DNA of 5,913 bases from Thiobacillus denitrificans (GCA_002424845.1 DILD01000086.1:575-6487); one strand, 5' to 3'. Shown: positions 1 to 5,742, numbered from the stretch's first letter. Translations and numbers: made by a program. Notes: generated by a model from the sequence alone, not told the origin.

Positions 1-652
1 GCCGCATCTGCCGGTCCATGCGCGCAGCCAGTTCGGCGTCGTGGGTCACGACCACCAGACTGGTCTGGTGTTTGCGATTGAGCTCGCGCATCAGATCGAA
101 TACCGCGTCGGCCGTGTGGCGGTCGAGGTTGCCGGTCGGCTCATCGGCCAGGATGCACGCAGGCTGCGTAACCAGCGCGCGCGCGATGGCGACGCGCTGA
201 CGCTCGCCCCCGGAAAGTTCGCCGGGCCGGTGCACAAGACGATGACCCAGGCCAACCTCTTCGAGAATGGTGGCTGCACGCGCCAGCGCGTCAGCACGCG
301 CCATGCGACGAATGAGGAAGGGCATGGCTGCGTTTTCCTGCGCGGTGAACTCGGGCAGCAGGTGGTGGAACTGGTAGACGAAACCAAGCGCGCGATTGCG
401 CAGGTCGCTGCGTTCGGCTTCGGAAATGGCAAAGGGGTCGCGCCCCATCAGGCTGATTTTCCCGCTGGTCGGCGTATCGAGTCCGCCCAGCAGATGCAGC
501 AGTGTGCTTTTTCCGGAGCCCGAGGCGCCGACGATGGCGAGCGATTCGCCGGCCTGAATTTCAAGATCGACGCTGCCGAGCACCGGCACATCGGTCTTGC
601 CCTGGCGGAACACCTTGCCCAGCCCGGTGCAGCTCAACACGACCTCATTCAT
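1..652 (-). CDS. lolD: Lipoprotein-release ABC transporter ATPase LolD (partial, C-terminus off the left edge)
   Basis: ATPase of the inner-membrane Lol complex, which extracts mature lipoproteins from the outer leaflet of the inner membrane and passes them to the chaperone LolA. Reading the minus strand from the ATG at 652 gives 217 codons with no stop before the window edge; the family is about 225-233 residues, so only the last 10-15 or so are missing. Seen in the sequence: Walker A GASGSGKST (residues 42-50), Q-loop in the LolD-typical block YQFHHLLPEF (93-102), ABC signature LSGGERQR (146-153), Walker B ILADEP (167-172) followed by the D-loop, and the H-loop histidine in VVTHD (H204). 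The signature with E in place of Q and the QFHHLLPEF block distinguish LolD from FtsE or MacB. The start overlaps the end of lolC by 8 bases (645-652, ATGAATGA), which suggests translational coupling. The two genes are almost certainly one operon. Confidence 0.95.
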   Translation of the reverse strand, partial: MNEVVLSCTGLGKVFRQGKTDVPVLGSVDLEIQAGESLAIVGASGSGKSTLLHLLGGLDTPTSGKISLMGRDPFAISEAERSDLRNRALGFVYQFHHLLPEFTAQENAAMPFLIRRMARADALARAATILEEVGLGHRLVHRPGELSGGERQRVAIARALVTQPACILADEPTGNLDRHTADAVFDLMRELNRKHQTSLVVVTHDAELAARMDRQMR

Positions 653-1889
653 AGCGCAGCGCCTCCGCCGGGTTGATGCGTGACGCGCGCCAGCTCGGAT
701 ACAGCGTGGCGAGCAGGCTGATCAGCAGCGAAATGATGCTGATCAGGCCGACTTCGCTCCAGTCGAGTTTCGACGGCAGTTCGTTGATGTAGTACACCTC
801 GGCCGGGAACAGGTCCATGCCGGCCATGCGCTCGATAATCGGCACGATGGTTTCGAGATTGAGTGCCAACAGCACGCCGCTCGCCACGCCGAGCATGGTG
901 CCGAATACGCCGATAAATGCACCCTGCACGATGAAGATTTTCATGATCGAGCCAGGGCGCGCGCCAAGCGTGCGCAGGATCGCGATATCGGACTGCTTGT
1001 CGGTCACGGCCATGACCAGGGTGGAGACGATATTGAACGCGGCAACGGCCACGATCAGCAACAGGATCAGGAACATCATGCGCTTCTCGATCGCCACGGC
1101 ACGAAAAAAGTTGGCATGGCTTTTCGTCCAGTCGGTGAGGTAGTAATCCCCCATCAGGCTCTGCGACAGATCACGGGTCACAATGGGGGCGCGAAACAGC
1201 TCGCCCAGTTTCAGCCGCACGCCCGAGACATCCTCGCCCAGCCGCAACAGCTTTTGCGCATCCTGCAGGTGGACCAACGCCAGGCCGGAGTCGTATTCGA
1301 ACATGCCGGCCTCGAAAATGCCGGTCACGGTGAACTGCTTGACGCGCGGCATCACCCCAGCCGGCGTGATGTTGCCCTGCGGGGTCAGCAGCACGACCTT
1401 GTCGCCGGGATATACACCGAGCACGCGCGCGAGGTCGGCCCCCAGGATCATGCCGAATTCGCCCGATTTGAGGTCGGCCAGTTTTCCCGATTTCATGTAC
1501 TGCTCGAAATCGGCCACCTGTTTTTCCATGTCCGGCAGCACGCCGCGAATCATCGCGCCGCGCACCATGTCGCCATTGGCCAGCATGCCCTGTGCGTTGA
1601 CATAGGGCGCGCCGGACATCACGTCCTTGTTCTGCTGTGCCTGGGCCAGCACACCGCGCCAGTCGGGCAGGCGCTCGGCCGGTCCGCTGATTTCCAGATG
1701 CGCTGCGACGCCGAGAATGCGCGCACGCAACTCTTCCTGAAAGCCGTTCATTACGGAAAGCACCACGATCAGCGCCATCACGCCGAGCGCAATGCCCGCC
1801 ATGGAGACGATGGAAATGAATGAGATGAAATGGTTGCGGCGCTTGGCGTGGGTGTAGCGCAGGCCGATCTGAAGCTCAAAGGGAAGCAA
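645..1889 (-). CDS. lolC: Lipoprotein-releasing system membrane protein, LolC/LolE family
   Basis: Membrane subunit of the Lol transporter, 414 residues, typical for the family. The N-terminal part has the family block IGLRYTHAKRRNHFISFIS followed by TM1 (about 21-47) and the SVMNGFQEELRARILG stretch. A large periplasmic domain (about 50-268) includes a proline/glycine-rich segment near 169-184 (TPQGNITPAGVMPR) at the place where LolC carries its LolA-binding Hook; that assignment is inferred from position. The C-terminal FtsX-like domain has TM2 (271-295), TM3 (316-343) and TM4 (378-399), then the hallmark ending YPSWRASRINPAEALRYE. The start codon is TTG at 1889-1887. No ATG lies upstream in frame, and this start gives the expected family N-terminus. 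A weak GAG lies 7 bases before it. The gene lies 44 bases after yjbQ and overlaps lolD by 8. Whether a separate lolE exists cannot be seen; it could lie beyond the left edge, or this protein may act as the only membrane subunit. Confidence 0.94.
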   Translation of the reverse strand: MLPFELQIGLRYTHAKRRNHFISFISIVSMAGIALGVMALIVVLSVMNGFQEELRARILGVAAHLEISGPAERLPDWRGVLAQAQQNKDVMSGAPYVNAQGMLANGDMVRGAMIRGVLPDMEKQVADFEQYMKSGKLADLKSGEFGMILGADLARVLGVYPGDKVVLLTPQGNITPAGVMPRVKQFTVTGIFEAGMFEYDSGLALVHLQDAQKLLRLGEDVSGVRLKLGELFRAPIVTRDLSQSLMGDYYLTDWTKSHANFFRAVAIEKRMMFLILLLIVAVAAFNIVSTLVMAVTDKQSDIAILRTLGARPGSIMKIFIVQGAFIGVFGTMLGVASGVLLALNLETIVPIIERMAGMDLFPAEVYYINELPSKLDWSEVGLISIISLLISLLATLYPSWRASRINPAEALRYE

Positions 1890-1916
1890 AGCAGGACTCG
1901 CTGAAAGAATGGTTGG

Positions 1917-1922
1917 AGTATG
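1917..1922 (-). promoter_or_regulatory. Weak candidate -10 box for lolCD
   Basis: On the minus strand CATACT is preceded directly by TGG, giving an extended -10 pattern (TGnCATACT). It lies in the 44-base gap between yjbQ and lolC and would place a transcript start near 1910, about 20 bases before the lolC TTG. No recognisable -35 box lies at 16-18 bases, so this is only a candidate. lolCD may instead be transcribed from a yjbQ promoter. Confidence 0.2.
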
Positions 1923-1933
1923 CCACAGCCATC

Positions 1934-2353
1934 TTATTCGCCCAGCAGGTGAAGCACCACGCTGCGGGTCTGGGCACCTCGCCGATGCTCGAAGACATAA
2001 ATCCCCTGCCAGGTGCCGAGCAAGGGCACGCCATCGGCAACCGGGATCGCCAGGTGGGTCTGCGTCAGGGTAGCACGCACATGCGCCGGCATGTCATCCG
2101 CACCTTCCAGCGTGTGTTCGTAGATCGGGTCGCCTTCCGGCACCAGTCGAGACAGGAATCGCTCCAGATCGCTCCGCACACTCGGATCGTGGTTTTCCTG
2201 GACCAGCAGGCTGGCCGAGGTGTGGCGGATATAAAGCGTGAGCAGCCCCTGGCGGATGCCGCTGGCCTGCACCCAGTCACGCACCTGCAGCGTGAAGGCA
2301 TACAAGCCCTTGCCGCGGGTGGAAACGCTGATTTCATGAAAGGCCTGGCGCAT
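1934..2353 (-). CDS. yjbQ: YjbQ/UPF0047 family protein
   Basis: A 139-residue protein of the YjbQ (UPF0047, PF01894) family, close to the usual 135-140 residues. Seen: YIRHTSASLLVQENHDP (residues 41-57), the GADDMPAH block (84-91) and the GTWQGIYVFEHR block (113-124). The conserved histidines H44, H55, H91 and H123 are all present, as expected for the metal- or phosphate-binding pocket of this beta-rich fold. E. coli YjbQ has been reported to have weak thiamine phosphate synthase activity on overexpression; the true role of the family is unsettled, so no pathway is assigned. The start is ATG at 2353-2351, which gives the family-like N-terminus MRQAFHEISV. The frame stays open upstream to 2650, but that part is antisense to the RpfE-type gene and looks unlike the family. 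No Shine-Dalgarno sequence is visible. It is co-oriented with lolC, 44 bases ahead of it, and could be the first gene of the operon. Confidence 0.92.
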   Translation of the reverse strand: MRQAFHEISVSTRGKGLYAFTLQVRDWVQASGIRQGLLTLYIRHTSASLLVQENHDPSVRSDLERFLSRLVPEGDPIYEHTLEGADDMPAHVRATLTQTHLAIPVADGVPLLGTWQGIYVFEHRRGAQTRSVVLHLLGE

Positions 2354-2360
2354 GTCCGAT

Positions 2361-2366
2361 ATTCTA
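2361..2366 (-). promoter_or_regulatory. Candidate -10 box for yjbQ
   Basis: TAGAAT on the minus strand (5 of 6 matches to TATAAT) ends 7 bases before the yjbQ ATG, so transcription would begin at or next to the start codon. No good -35 box was found. The absence of a Shine-Dalgarno sequence fits a leaderless transcript, but this is inference. Confidence 0.27.
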
Positions 2367-2377
2367 GCGAATCCGCT

Positions 2378-2386
2378 TGTTACACT
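2378..2386 (+). promoter_or_regulatory. Candidate extended -10 box for the RpfE-type gene
   Basis: TGTTACACT matches the extended -10 pattern TGn followed by TACACT (2381-2386). It ends 6 bases before the ATG at 2393, predicting a transcript that starts at the initiation codon. No -35 match lies at the usual distance, which is tolerated for extended -10 promoters. There is no Shine-Dalgarno sequence between it and the ATG. Confidence 0.35.
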
Positions 2387-2392
2387 CGGCAC

Positions 2393-3394
2393 ATGCAATT
2401 CCTCGTTCCCCATCTGTTCCCGTCGGCTCGCCTGCTGGAAGCCGCTGCACAGAATTTGCGTCTGCCAGCCCTGCAAACGCTGCTGGCGCGCGGCACCCGC
2501 CAGTCCTGTCCGTCCGATGGCGTGGAGGCTGCCCTGTGCAACGCGCTGGGAATAGCTCGCCAGCAGGATTGGCCACTTGCCCCGATCACGCTGGCGGCCG
2601 ATGGCGGCGAAGCCGGCAATGCCTACTGGCTGCGCGCCGACCCCGTGCATCTACGGGTGATGCGCGACCGCATCGTGCTGGCGGGCAGCGATATCCTCTC
2701 TCTGACACGTGAGGAAGCCGATGCGCTTGCCGACGCCCTCCACCAGCACTTTGGCGACAGCCTGAATCCTTTGCCGCTGCACCCGCATCGCTGGTACCTG
2801 CGATTTTCCGAGGCCCCCCATCTGACGACCACGCCACCGTCGCTAGCACTCGGATGCGACATTGATCCGCTGCAACCCCGGGGCGAGGATGCCATGCGGT
2901 TTCGGGTCATGTTGAATGAAGCGCAAATGCTGCTGCATGAGCATCCGGTGAATCAGGCACGCGAGGCCCGAGGCGAGCTGCCCGTGAACTCCTTATGGCT
3001 GTGGGGAGGCGGCCGACAGCCCGCTGACTGCGCCACGCCCGTCCCCCTGTATGCAAGCAATACGGAAGCCCTGGCGCTGGCAGGCTTCTGCAACGCCATA
3101 CGCGTGCAGGCACTGCCGGCACGTCTGGATGCACCGATGCTTGCATCGGACGGGATCACACTGCTGGATAGCCTGACTCATGCCGGACAGGCCGGCGACG
3201 CCTACAGCTGGCGCAATGCGCTCAGCGAATTGGAACAGGCGTGGTTTGTGCCATTGCTGGACATGCTGCGCAAAACCGGCCCGCAGGGTGTGCGTCTGCT
3301 TGACCCCATCAGCGGGAAAGCGCTGCATCTCGAAGCACGCGATGCCTGGAAAATCTGGCGCCGGCCGCGTGGCCTGTTCTCAATGCTGTCCTAA
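2393..3394 (+). CDS. RpfE-type / COG4255-like conserved protein, function unknown
   Basis: A 333-residue cytoplasmic-looking protein with no signal peptide or membrane segment. It resembles the betaproteobacterial family annotated either as 'regulatory protein, RpfE type' (after Xanthomonas RpfE) or as 'phosphoglycerate mutase'. Family-like features are the N-terminus MQFLVPHLFP, the block YWLRADPVHLRVMRDR (78-93), WYLRF (134-138), and the most conserved-looking part, HPVNQAREARGELPVNS followed by LWLWGGG (184-207). I see none of the metal-binding or catalytic motifs of cofactor-dependent or cofactor-independent phosphoglycerate mutase, so the enzymatic label should not be trusted. The start is ATG at 2393, matching the family N-terminus. 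The frame continues open to 1913 upstream, but that stretch is antisense to yjbQ. The gene diverges from yjbQ across 39 bases and converges on rimO with 16 bases between stops. In Xanthomonas, and from memory in many betaproteobacteria, this family lies near recJ; recJ is not in this window. Confidence 0.85.
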   Translation: MQFLVPHLFPSARLLEAAAQNLRLPALQTLLARGTRQSCPSDGVEAALCNALGIARQQDWPLAPITLAADGGEAGNAYWLRADPVHLRVMRDRIVLAGSDILSLTREEADALADALHQHFGDSLNPLPLHPHRWYLRFSEAPHLTTTPPSLALGCDIDPLQPRGEDAMRFRVMLNEAQMLLHEHPVNQAREARGELPVNSLWLWGGGRQPADCATPVPLYASNTEALALAGFCNAIRVQALPARLDAPMLASDGITLLDSLTHAGQAGDAYSWRNALSELEQAWFVPLLDMLRKTGPQGVRLLDPISGKALHLEARDAWKIWRRPRGLFSMLS

Positions 3395-3410
3395 GGTCTG
3401 CGAAGAACAA

Positions 3411-4742
3411 TCAGACTGGCGTTGCCCACAAATCGTGTTCGTCGGCTTCACGGACGCGCACCTTGAGACGCGTTCCTGGCTTCAGGTCGAATACCCCTTC
3501 GAGATAGACCACGCCATCGATTTCCGGCGCATCGGCATGGCTGCGCGCCAGCGTGCCGACTTCGTCTTCTTCGTCGACAATCACCTCGATTTCGCGGCCA
3601 ATCTTGGCGTCAAGCCGGGCGGCCGAGATTTCCGCCTGGACTTCCATGAAGCGCTCCAGGCGTTCTTCCTTCAACGCTTCCGGTACGGCACCGGGCAGTT
3701 CGTTGGCGGCCGCGCCTTCGACAGGCGAATATTTGAAGCACCCCACGCGGTCGAGCTGTGCCTCCTTCAGGAAGCCCAGCAATTCCTCGAACTCGGCATC
3801 GGTTTCCCCCGGAAAGCCGACGATGAAGGTCGAGCGTAGCGTGATGTCAGGCACAGCCACGCGCCAGGACTGAATGCGCTCCAGGGTTTTTTCGACCGCG
3901 CCGGGACGCTTCATCAGCTTCAGAATACGCGGGCTGGCATGCTGAAGCGGGATATCCAGATAGGGCAGGATGATGCCGTCAGCCATCAGGGGAATCACGT
4001 CATCGACGCTGGGATACGGATACACATAATGCAGCCGCACCCAGGCCCCGAGGCTGCCCAGCGCACCGGCTAGCTCGGTCATTCGTGTTTTCAGCGGGCG
4101 GCCGTTCCAGAATCCGGGACGGTATTTCACATCCACGCCGTAGGCGCTGGTGTCCTGCGATACCACCAGCAGCTCCTGTACGCCTGCACCGACCAGCGCC
4201 TCCGCCTCGCGCATCACTTCGCCGATCGGACGGCTCACCAGATCGCCGCGTAGCGAGGGGATAATGCAGAAGGTGCAGCGATGATTGCAGCCCTCGGAAA
4301 TTTTCAGATAGGCGTAATGGCGTGGCGTGAGCTTGATCCCGCCGGGCGGGATCAGATCCTCGAAGGGATCGTGCGGTTTCGGCAATGCCGTGTGCACGGC
4401 TTCCATCACTTCGTCGAGTGCGTGGGGACCAGACACAGCAAGCACCTTGGGGTGTGCCTCGCGCACCACATCGCCCTTGGCACCTAGGCAACCGGTGACA
4501 ATCACCCTGCCGTTCTCTGCCAACGCCTCACCAATGGCCTCAAGGGATTCCTGCACTGCTGCGTCGATAAAACCGCAGGTATTGACCACCACCACATCCG
4601 CGTTGTCATAGCTGCCGACGATGCCATAGCCTTCGGCGCGCAACTGGGTCAGGATGCGCTCGGAGTCGACCGTCGCCTTGGGGCAGCCGAGCGACACAAA
4701 TCCAACGGTCGGCGTGCGGACGGGTTTTGCTTTGGTTACCAT
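3411..4742 (-). CDS. rimO: Ribosomal protein S12 methylthiotransferase RimO (radical SAM)
   Basis: RimO adds a methylthio group to the beta-carbon of an aspartate of ribosomal protein S12 (Asp89 in E. coli; numbering varies by species), using two [4Fe-4S] clusters. The protein has 443 residues from the ATG at 4742, a normal family length. Seen: an N-terminal MTTase domain with cluster cysteines C20 (in SLGCPK), C56 (in NTCGF) and C85 (in TGCLG); the radical SAM motif CNHRCTFC with C152, C156 and C159; the following block IIPSLRGDLVSRP; STFIVGFPGETDAEF in the radical SAM barrel; and a C-terminal TRAM domain from about 375 to the end. The SLGCPK and SEGCNHRCTFCIIPSLRG blocks point to RimO rather than MiaB. 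A TTG nine bases upstream is in frame, but AGGA (4752-4755) directly abuts it and sits 9 bases from the ATG, so the ATG is preferred. The gene is divergent from the small membrane protein gene and convergent with the RpfE-type gene. Confidence 0.96.
   Translation of the reverse strand: MVTKAKPVRTPTVGFVSLGCPKATVDSERILTQLRAEGYGIVGSYDNADVVVVNTCGFIDAAVQESLEAIGEALAENGRVIVTGCLGAKGDVVREAHPKVLAVSGPHALDEVMEAVHTALPKPHDPFEDLIPPGGIKLTPRHYAYLKISEGCNHRCTFCIIPSLRGDLVSRPIGEVMREAEALVGAGVQELLVVSQDTSAYGVDVKYRPGFWNGRPLKTRMTELAGALGSLGAWVRLHYVYPYPSVDDVIPLMADGIILPYLDIPLQHASPRILKLMKRPGAVEKTLERIQSWRVAVPDITLRSTFIVGFPGETDAEFEELLGFLKEAQLDRVGCFKYSPVEGAAANELPGAVPEALKEERLERFMEVQAEISAARLDAKIGREIEVIVDEEDEVGTLARSHADAPEIDGVVYLEGVFDLKPGTRLKVRVREADEHDLWATPV
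4334..4354. repeat. Near-perfect 21-base palindrome inside rimO
   Basis: Two perfect 10-base arms, TGATCCCGCC (4334-4343) and GGCGGGATCA (4345-4354), flank a single central G. The sequence lies in rimO and encodes the stretch around LIPPGGIK, just before the radical SAM domain. The palindrome itself is certain, but any function is not. With no usable loop it is more like a protein-binding or cleavage site than a hairpin, and it may be a by-product of codon choice. Confidence 0.3.
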
Positions 4743-4751
4743 GTCGTTCAA

Positions 4752-4755
4752 TCCT
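4752..4755 (-). promoter_or_regulatory. Shine-Dalgarno sequence that fixes the rimO start
   Basis: AGGA on the minus strand lies 9 bases before the ATG at 4742-4740 but directly touches the in-frame TTG at 4751-4749. Its spacing supports the ATG. Confidence 0.6.
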
Positions 4756-4758
4756 GAT

Positions 4759-4762
4759 GGAG
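4759..4762 (+). promoter_or_regulatory. Shine-Dalgarno sequence of the small membrane protein gene
   Basis: GGAG lies 5 bases before the ATG at 4768. It is the best ribosome binding site on the plus strand in this area and the main reason to accept this short gene and its start. It lies only 3 bases from the oppositely oriented rimO site. Confidence 0.6.
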
Positions 4763-4767
4763 CTTTA

Positions 4768-4992
4768 ATGTATATCGTAGCGATCGGCTGGGCCTATGTG
4801 ATTCTGATGATGGCGATCACTGCAAGCAGCATCGGCAAGGCGCTGGCCATCCTGTTTTTTCTGGGTGTGTTGCCACTGAGTCTGTTTGTTTATGTGGCCG
4901 ATGGGCCACGTCGACGCAGGCGCTCAATGACCATGGCCGATCAGGTATCCGACCAACGCGACGCTGCCGATTCCCAATCCGATCAACAGTAG
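4768..4992 (+). CDS. Small two-helix membrane protein, function unknown
   Basis: A 74-residue protein with a good ribosome binding site. Residues 2-20 and 25-44 are two hydrophobic segments joined by a short polar turn (TASSIGKA). They are followed by GP and five arginines (48-52), which by the positive-inside rule would put the C-terminus in the cytoplasm. It resembles short conserved hypothetical membrane proteins that I recall from betaproteobacteria, which share a pattern like AIGWxYVxLMMA, a second helix with GVLPL, and an arginine-rich end; no function is known to me. The gene is divergent from rimO across 25 bases. Residues 53-74, a polar tail rich in D, S and Q, are encoded entirely within the antisense of the ZIP transporter gene. 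Ser53 (TCA) is the exact complement of that gene's TGA stop. The tail may be a recent read-through extension. Confidence 0.7.
   Translation: MYIVAIGWAYVILMMAITASSIGKALAILFFLGVLPLSLFVYVADGPRRRRRSMTMADQVSDQRDAADSQSDQQ
4769..4774 (-). promoter_or_regulatory. Candidate -10 box for rimO
   Basis: TATACA on the minus strand overlaps the start codon of the divergent small membrane protein gene. Transcription would start near 4762, leaving a leader of about 20 bases that contains the rimO ribosome binding site. No convincing -35 box was found. Confidence 0.25.
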
Positions 4993-5703
4993 TTGCTGCA
5001 GTGTGGAGGCGATCTCAGCCCGTTTGTGCAGGCCTGGCAGCAGATCCGACAGCGCCACGTACAGCATGCTTGCGGCCGCCAGCCCCAGGAGTACCGGTGT
5101 CCAGCCTTCCATCATCGACAAGGCAAAGTAGCCGATCAGCGCGCCAATCATCGTCGCCACGCCGGTAAGAAAATTGACCAATAGCGCCTTGGTGCGGCTA
5201 TACCCAGAGTGCAGGAGAATCAGGAAGTCCCCGATTTCCTGGGGTATTTCGTGGGCGATAATCGCCAACGCCGTAACCACCCCCAAACGGAAATCAACCA
5301 GGAATGCGCCCGCAATGATGATGCCATCGACAAAATTGTGGAAAGTGTCTCCCACCGTAATCATCAGCGCGGAACGGCCATGATCGTGACCATGGTCGTG
5401 CCCGCCATGCGCTTCACATACTTCATCGTGGCAATGCCGCCACAACACCAGCTTCTCAAGCAGAAAAAACAGCAGAATGCCGCCCAACAGCGCATGCGCC
5501 ACCGTTTCGATATTGCCGTCCTTCATTTGCACGGCTTCCGGCAACACTTCCAGCAGGGAGGCGCCGAGCAAAGCGCCGATTGCATAGCTCACCAGCACAG
5601 GCACCCAGTGGGGACGAGCTGACAGCGCCAGCACCGCTGCCAACAGCAGGCTCAGCAAACTGCCTGCAGCAGTCGCGATCAGAATGATGGCAAGAGTAGA
5701 CAT
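4924..5703 (-). CDS. ZIP-family divalent metal transporter
   Basis: An inner-membrane permease of the ZIP family, expected to move zinc or other divalent metals towards the cytoplasm; 259 residues from the ATG at 5703. About eight hydrophobic segments are visible: roughly 4-27, 33-53, 68-87, 112-134, 139-164, 172-195, 201-224 and 234-255. Between the third and fourth lies a histidine/cysteine-rich loop (90-109: C91, C96 and seven histidines, including HDHGHDHG). The transport-site motifs are HNFVDG (122-127) and HEIPQEIGD (151-159). The latter is like the LIV-1 subgroup HEIPHEVGD signature with Q155 in place of the second histidine, a form I recall as common in bacterial ZIPs. A longer reading to an ATG at 5802 adds 33 polar residues; the start at 5703 is preferred because family members begin close to TM1 and a TATAAT box lies between the two starts. 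No Shine-Dalgarno sequence is visible; the leader is pyrimidine-rich. No Zur-like palindrome was recognised. The metal specificity is not determined. Confidence 0.92.
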   Translation of the reverse strand: MSTLAIILIATAAGSLLSLLLAAVLALSARPHWVPVLVSYAIGALLGASLLEVLPEAVQMKDGNIETVAHALLGGILLFFLLEKLVLWRHCHDEVCEAHGGHDHGHDHGRSALMITVGDTFHNFVDGIIIAGAFLVDFRLGVVTALAIIAHEIPQEIGDFLILLHSGYSRTKALLVNFLTGVATMIGALIGYFALSMMEGWTPVLLGLAAASMLYVALSDLLPGLHKRAEIASTLQQLLLIGLGIGSVALVGYLIGHGH

Positions 5704-5736
5704 GGGGAAAAGGGAAGCGGCCTGGAAAAGCTGAGG

Positions 5737-5742
5737 ATTATA
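5737..5742 (-). promoter_or_regulatory. Consensus -10 box for the ZIP transporter gene
   Basis: A perfect TATAAT on the minus strand, uncommon by chance in such GC-rich DNA. It predicts a transcript start near 5730 and a leader of about 27 bases before the ATG at 5703. This would exclude the upstream ATGs at 5772 and 5802 from the message. The -35 position (around 5760-5765, AGTCGG) is a poor match, so the promoter may need an activator. Confidence 0.5.

Noticed and set aside
41..676. Long plus-strand open frame (211 codons)
   Set aside because: It lies entirely opposite lolD, which has all ABC ATPase motifs; the plus-strand protein resembles nothing and is a by-product of GC-rich codon use.
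1116..1823. Long plus-strand open frame (235 codons)
   Set aside because: It is antisense to lolC, histidine- and alanine-rich, and without any recognisable domain.
1913..2392. N-terminal extension of the RpfE-type gene by 160 codons
   Set aside because: The whole extension is antisense to yjbQ; the protein from the ATG at 2393 matches the family N-terminus and length.
2354..2650. N-terminal extension of YjbQ by 99 codons
   Set aside because: It is antisense to the RpfE-type gene, and the YjbQ family is about 138 residues long with the N-terminus found at 2353.
3363..3374. GGCC-GCGT-GGCC hairpin near the end of the RpfE-type gene as a terminator
   Set aside because: It has only four base pairs, lies inside coding sequence, and has no T run.
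3396..3416. GTCTG/CAGAC hairpin between the convergent stops
   Set aside because: A five-base stem with an 11-base loop and no T run is too weak to be a terminator.
3180..3839. Plus-strand open frame spanning the end of the RpfE-type gene and the start of antisense rimO
   Set aside because: It is a shadow of two well-supported genes in other frames, with no ribosome binding site and no family resemblance.
5378..5403. Short tandem-like repeat CCATGATCGTGACCATGGTCGTG
   Set aside because: This is the antisense of the HDHGHDHG codons of the ZIP loop, explained by the protein rather than by a DNA repeat element.
5209..5622. Plus-strand open frame (137 codons) opposite the ZIP gene
   Set aside because: It is antisense to conserved ZIP motifs; its histidine- and glutamine-rich translation is what reversed hydrophobic codons give.
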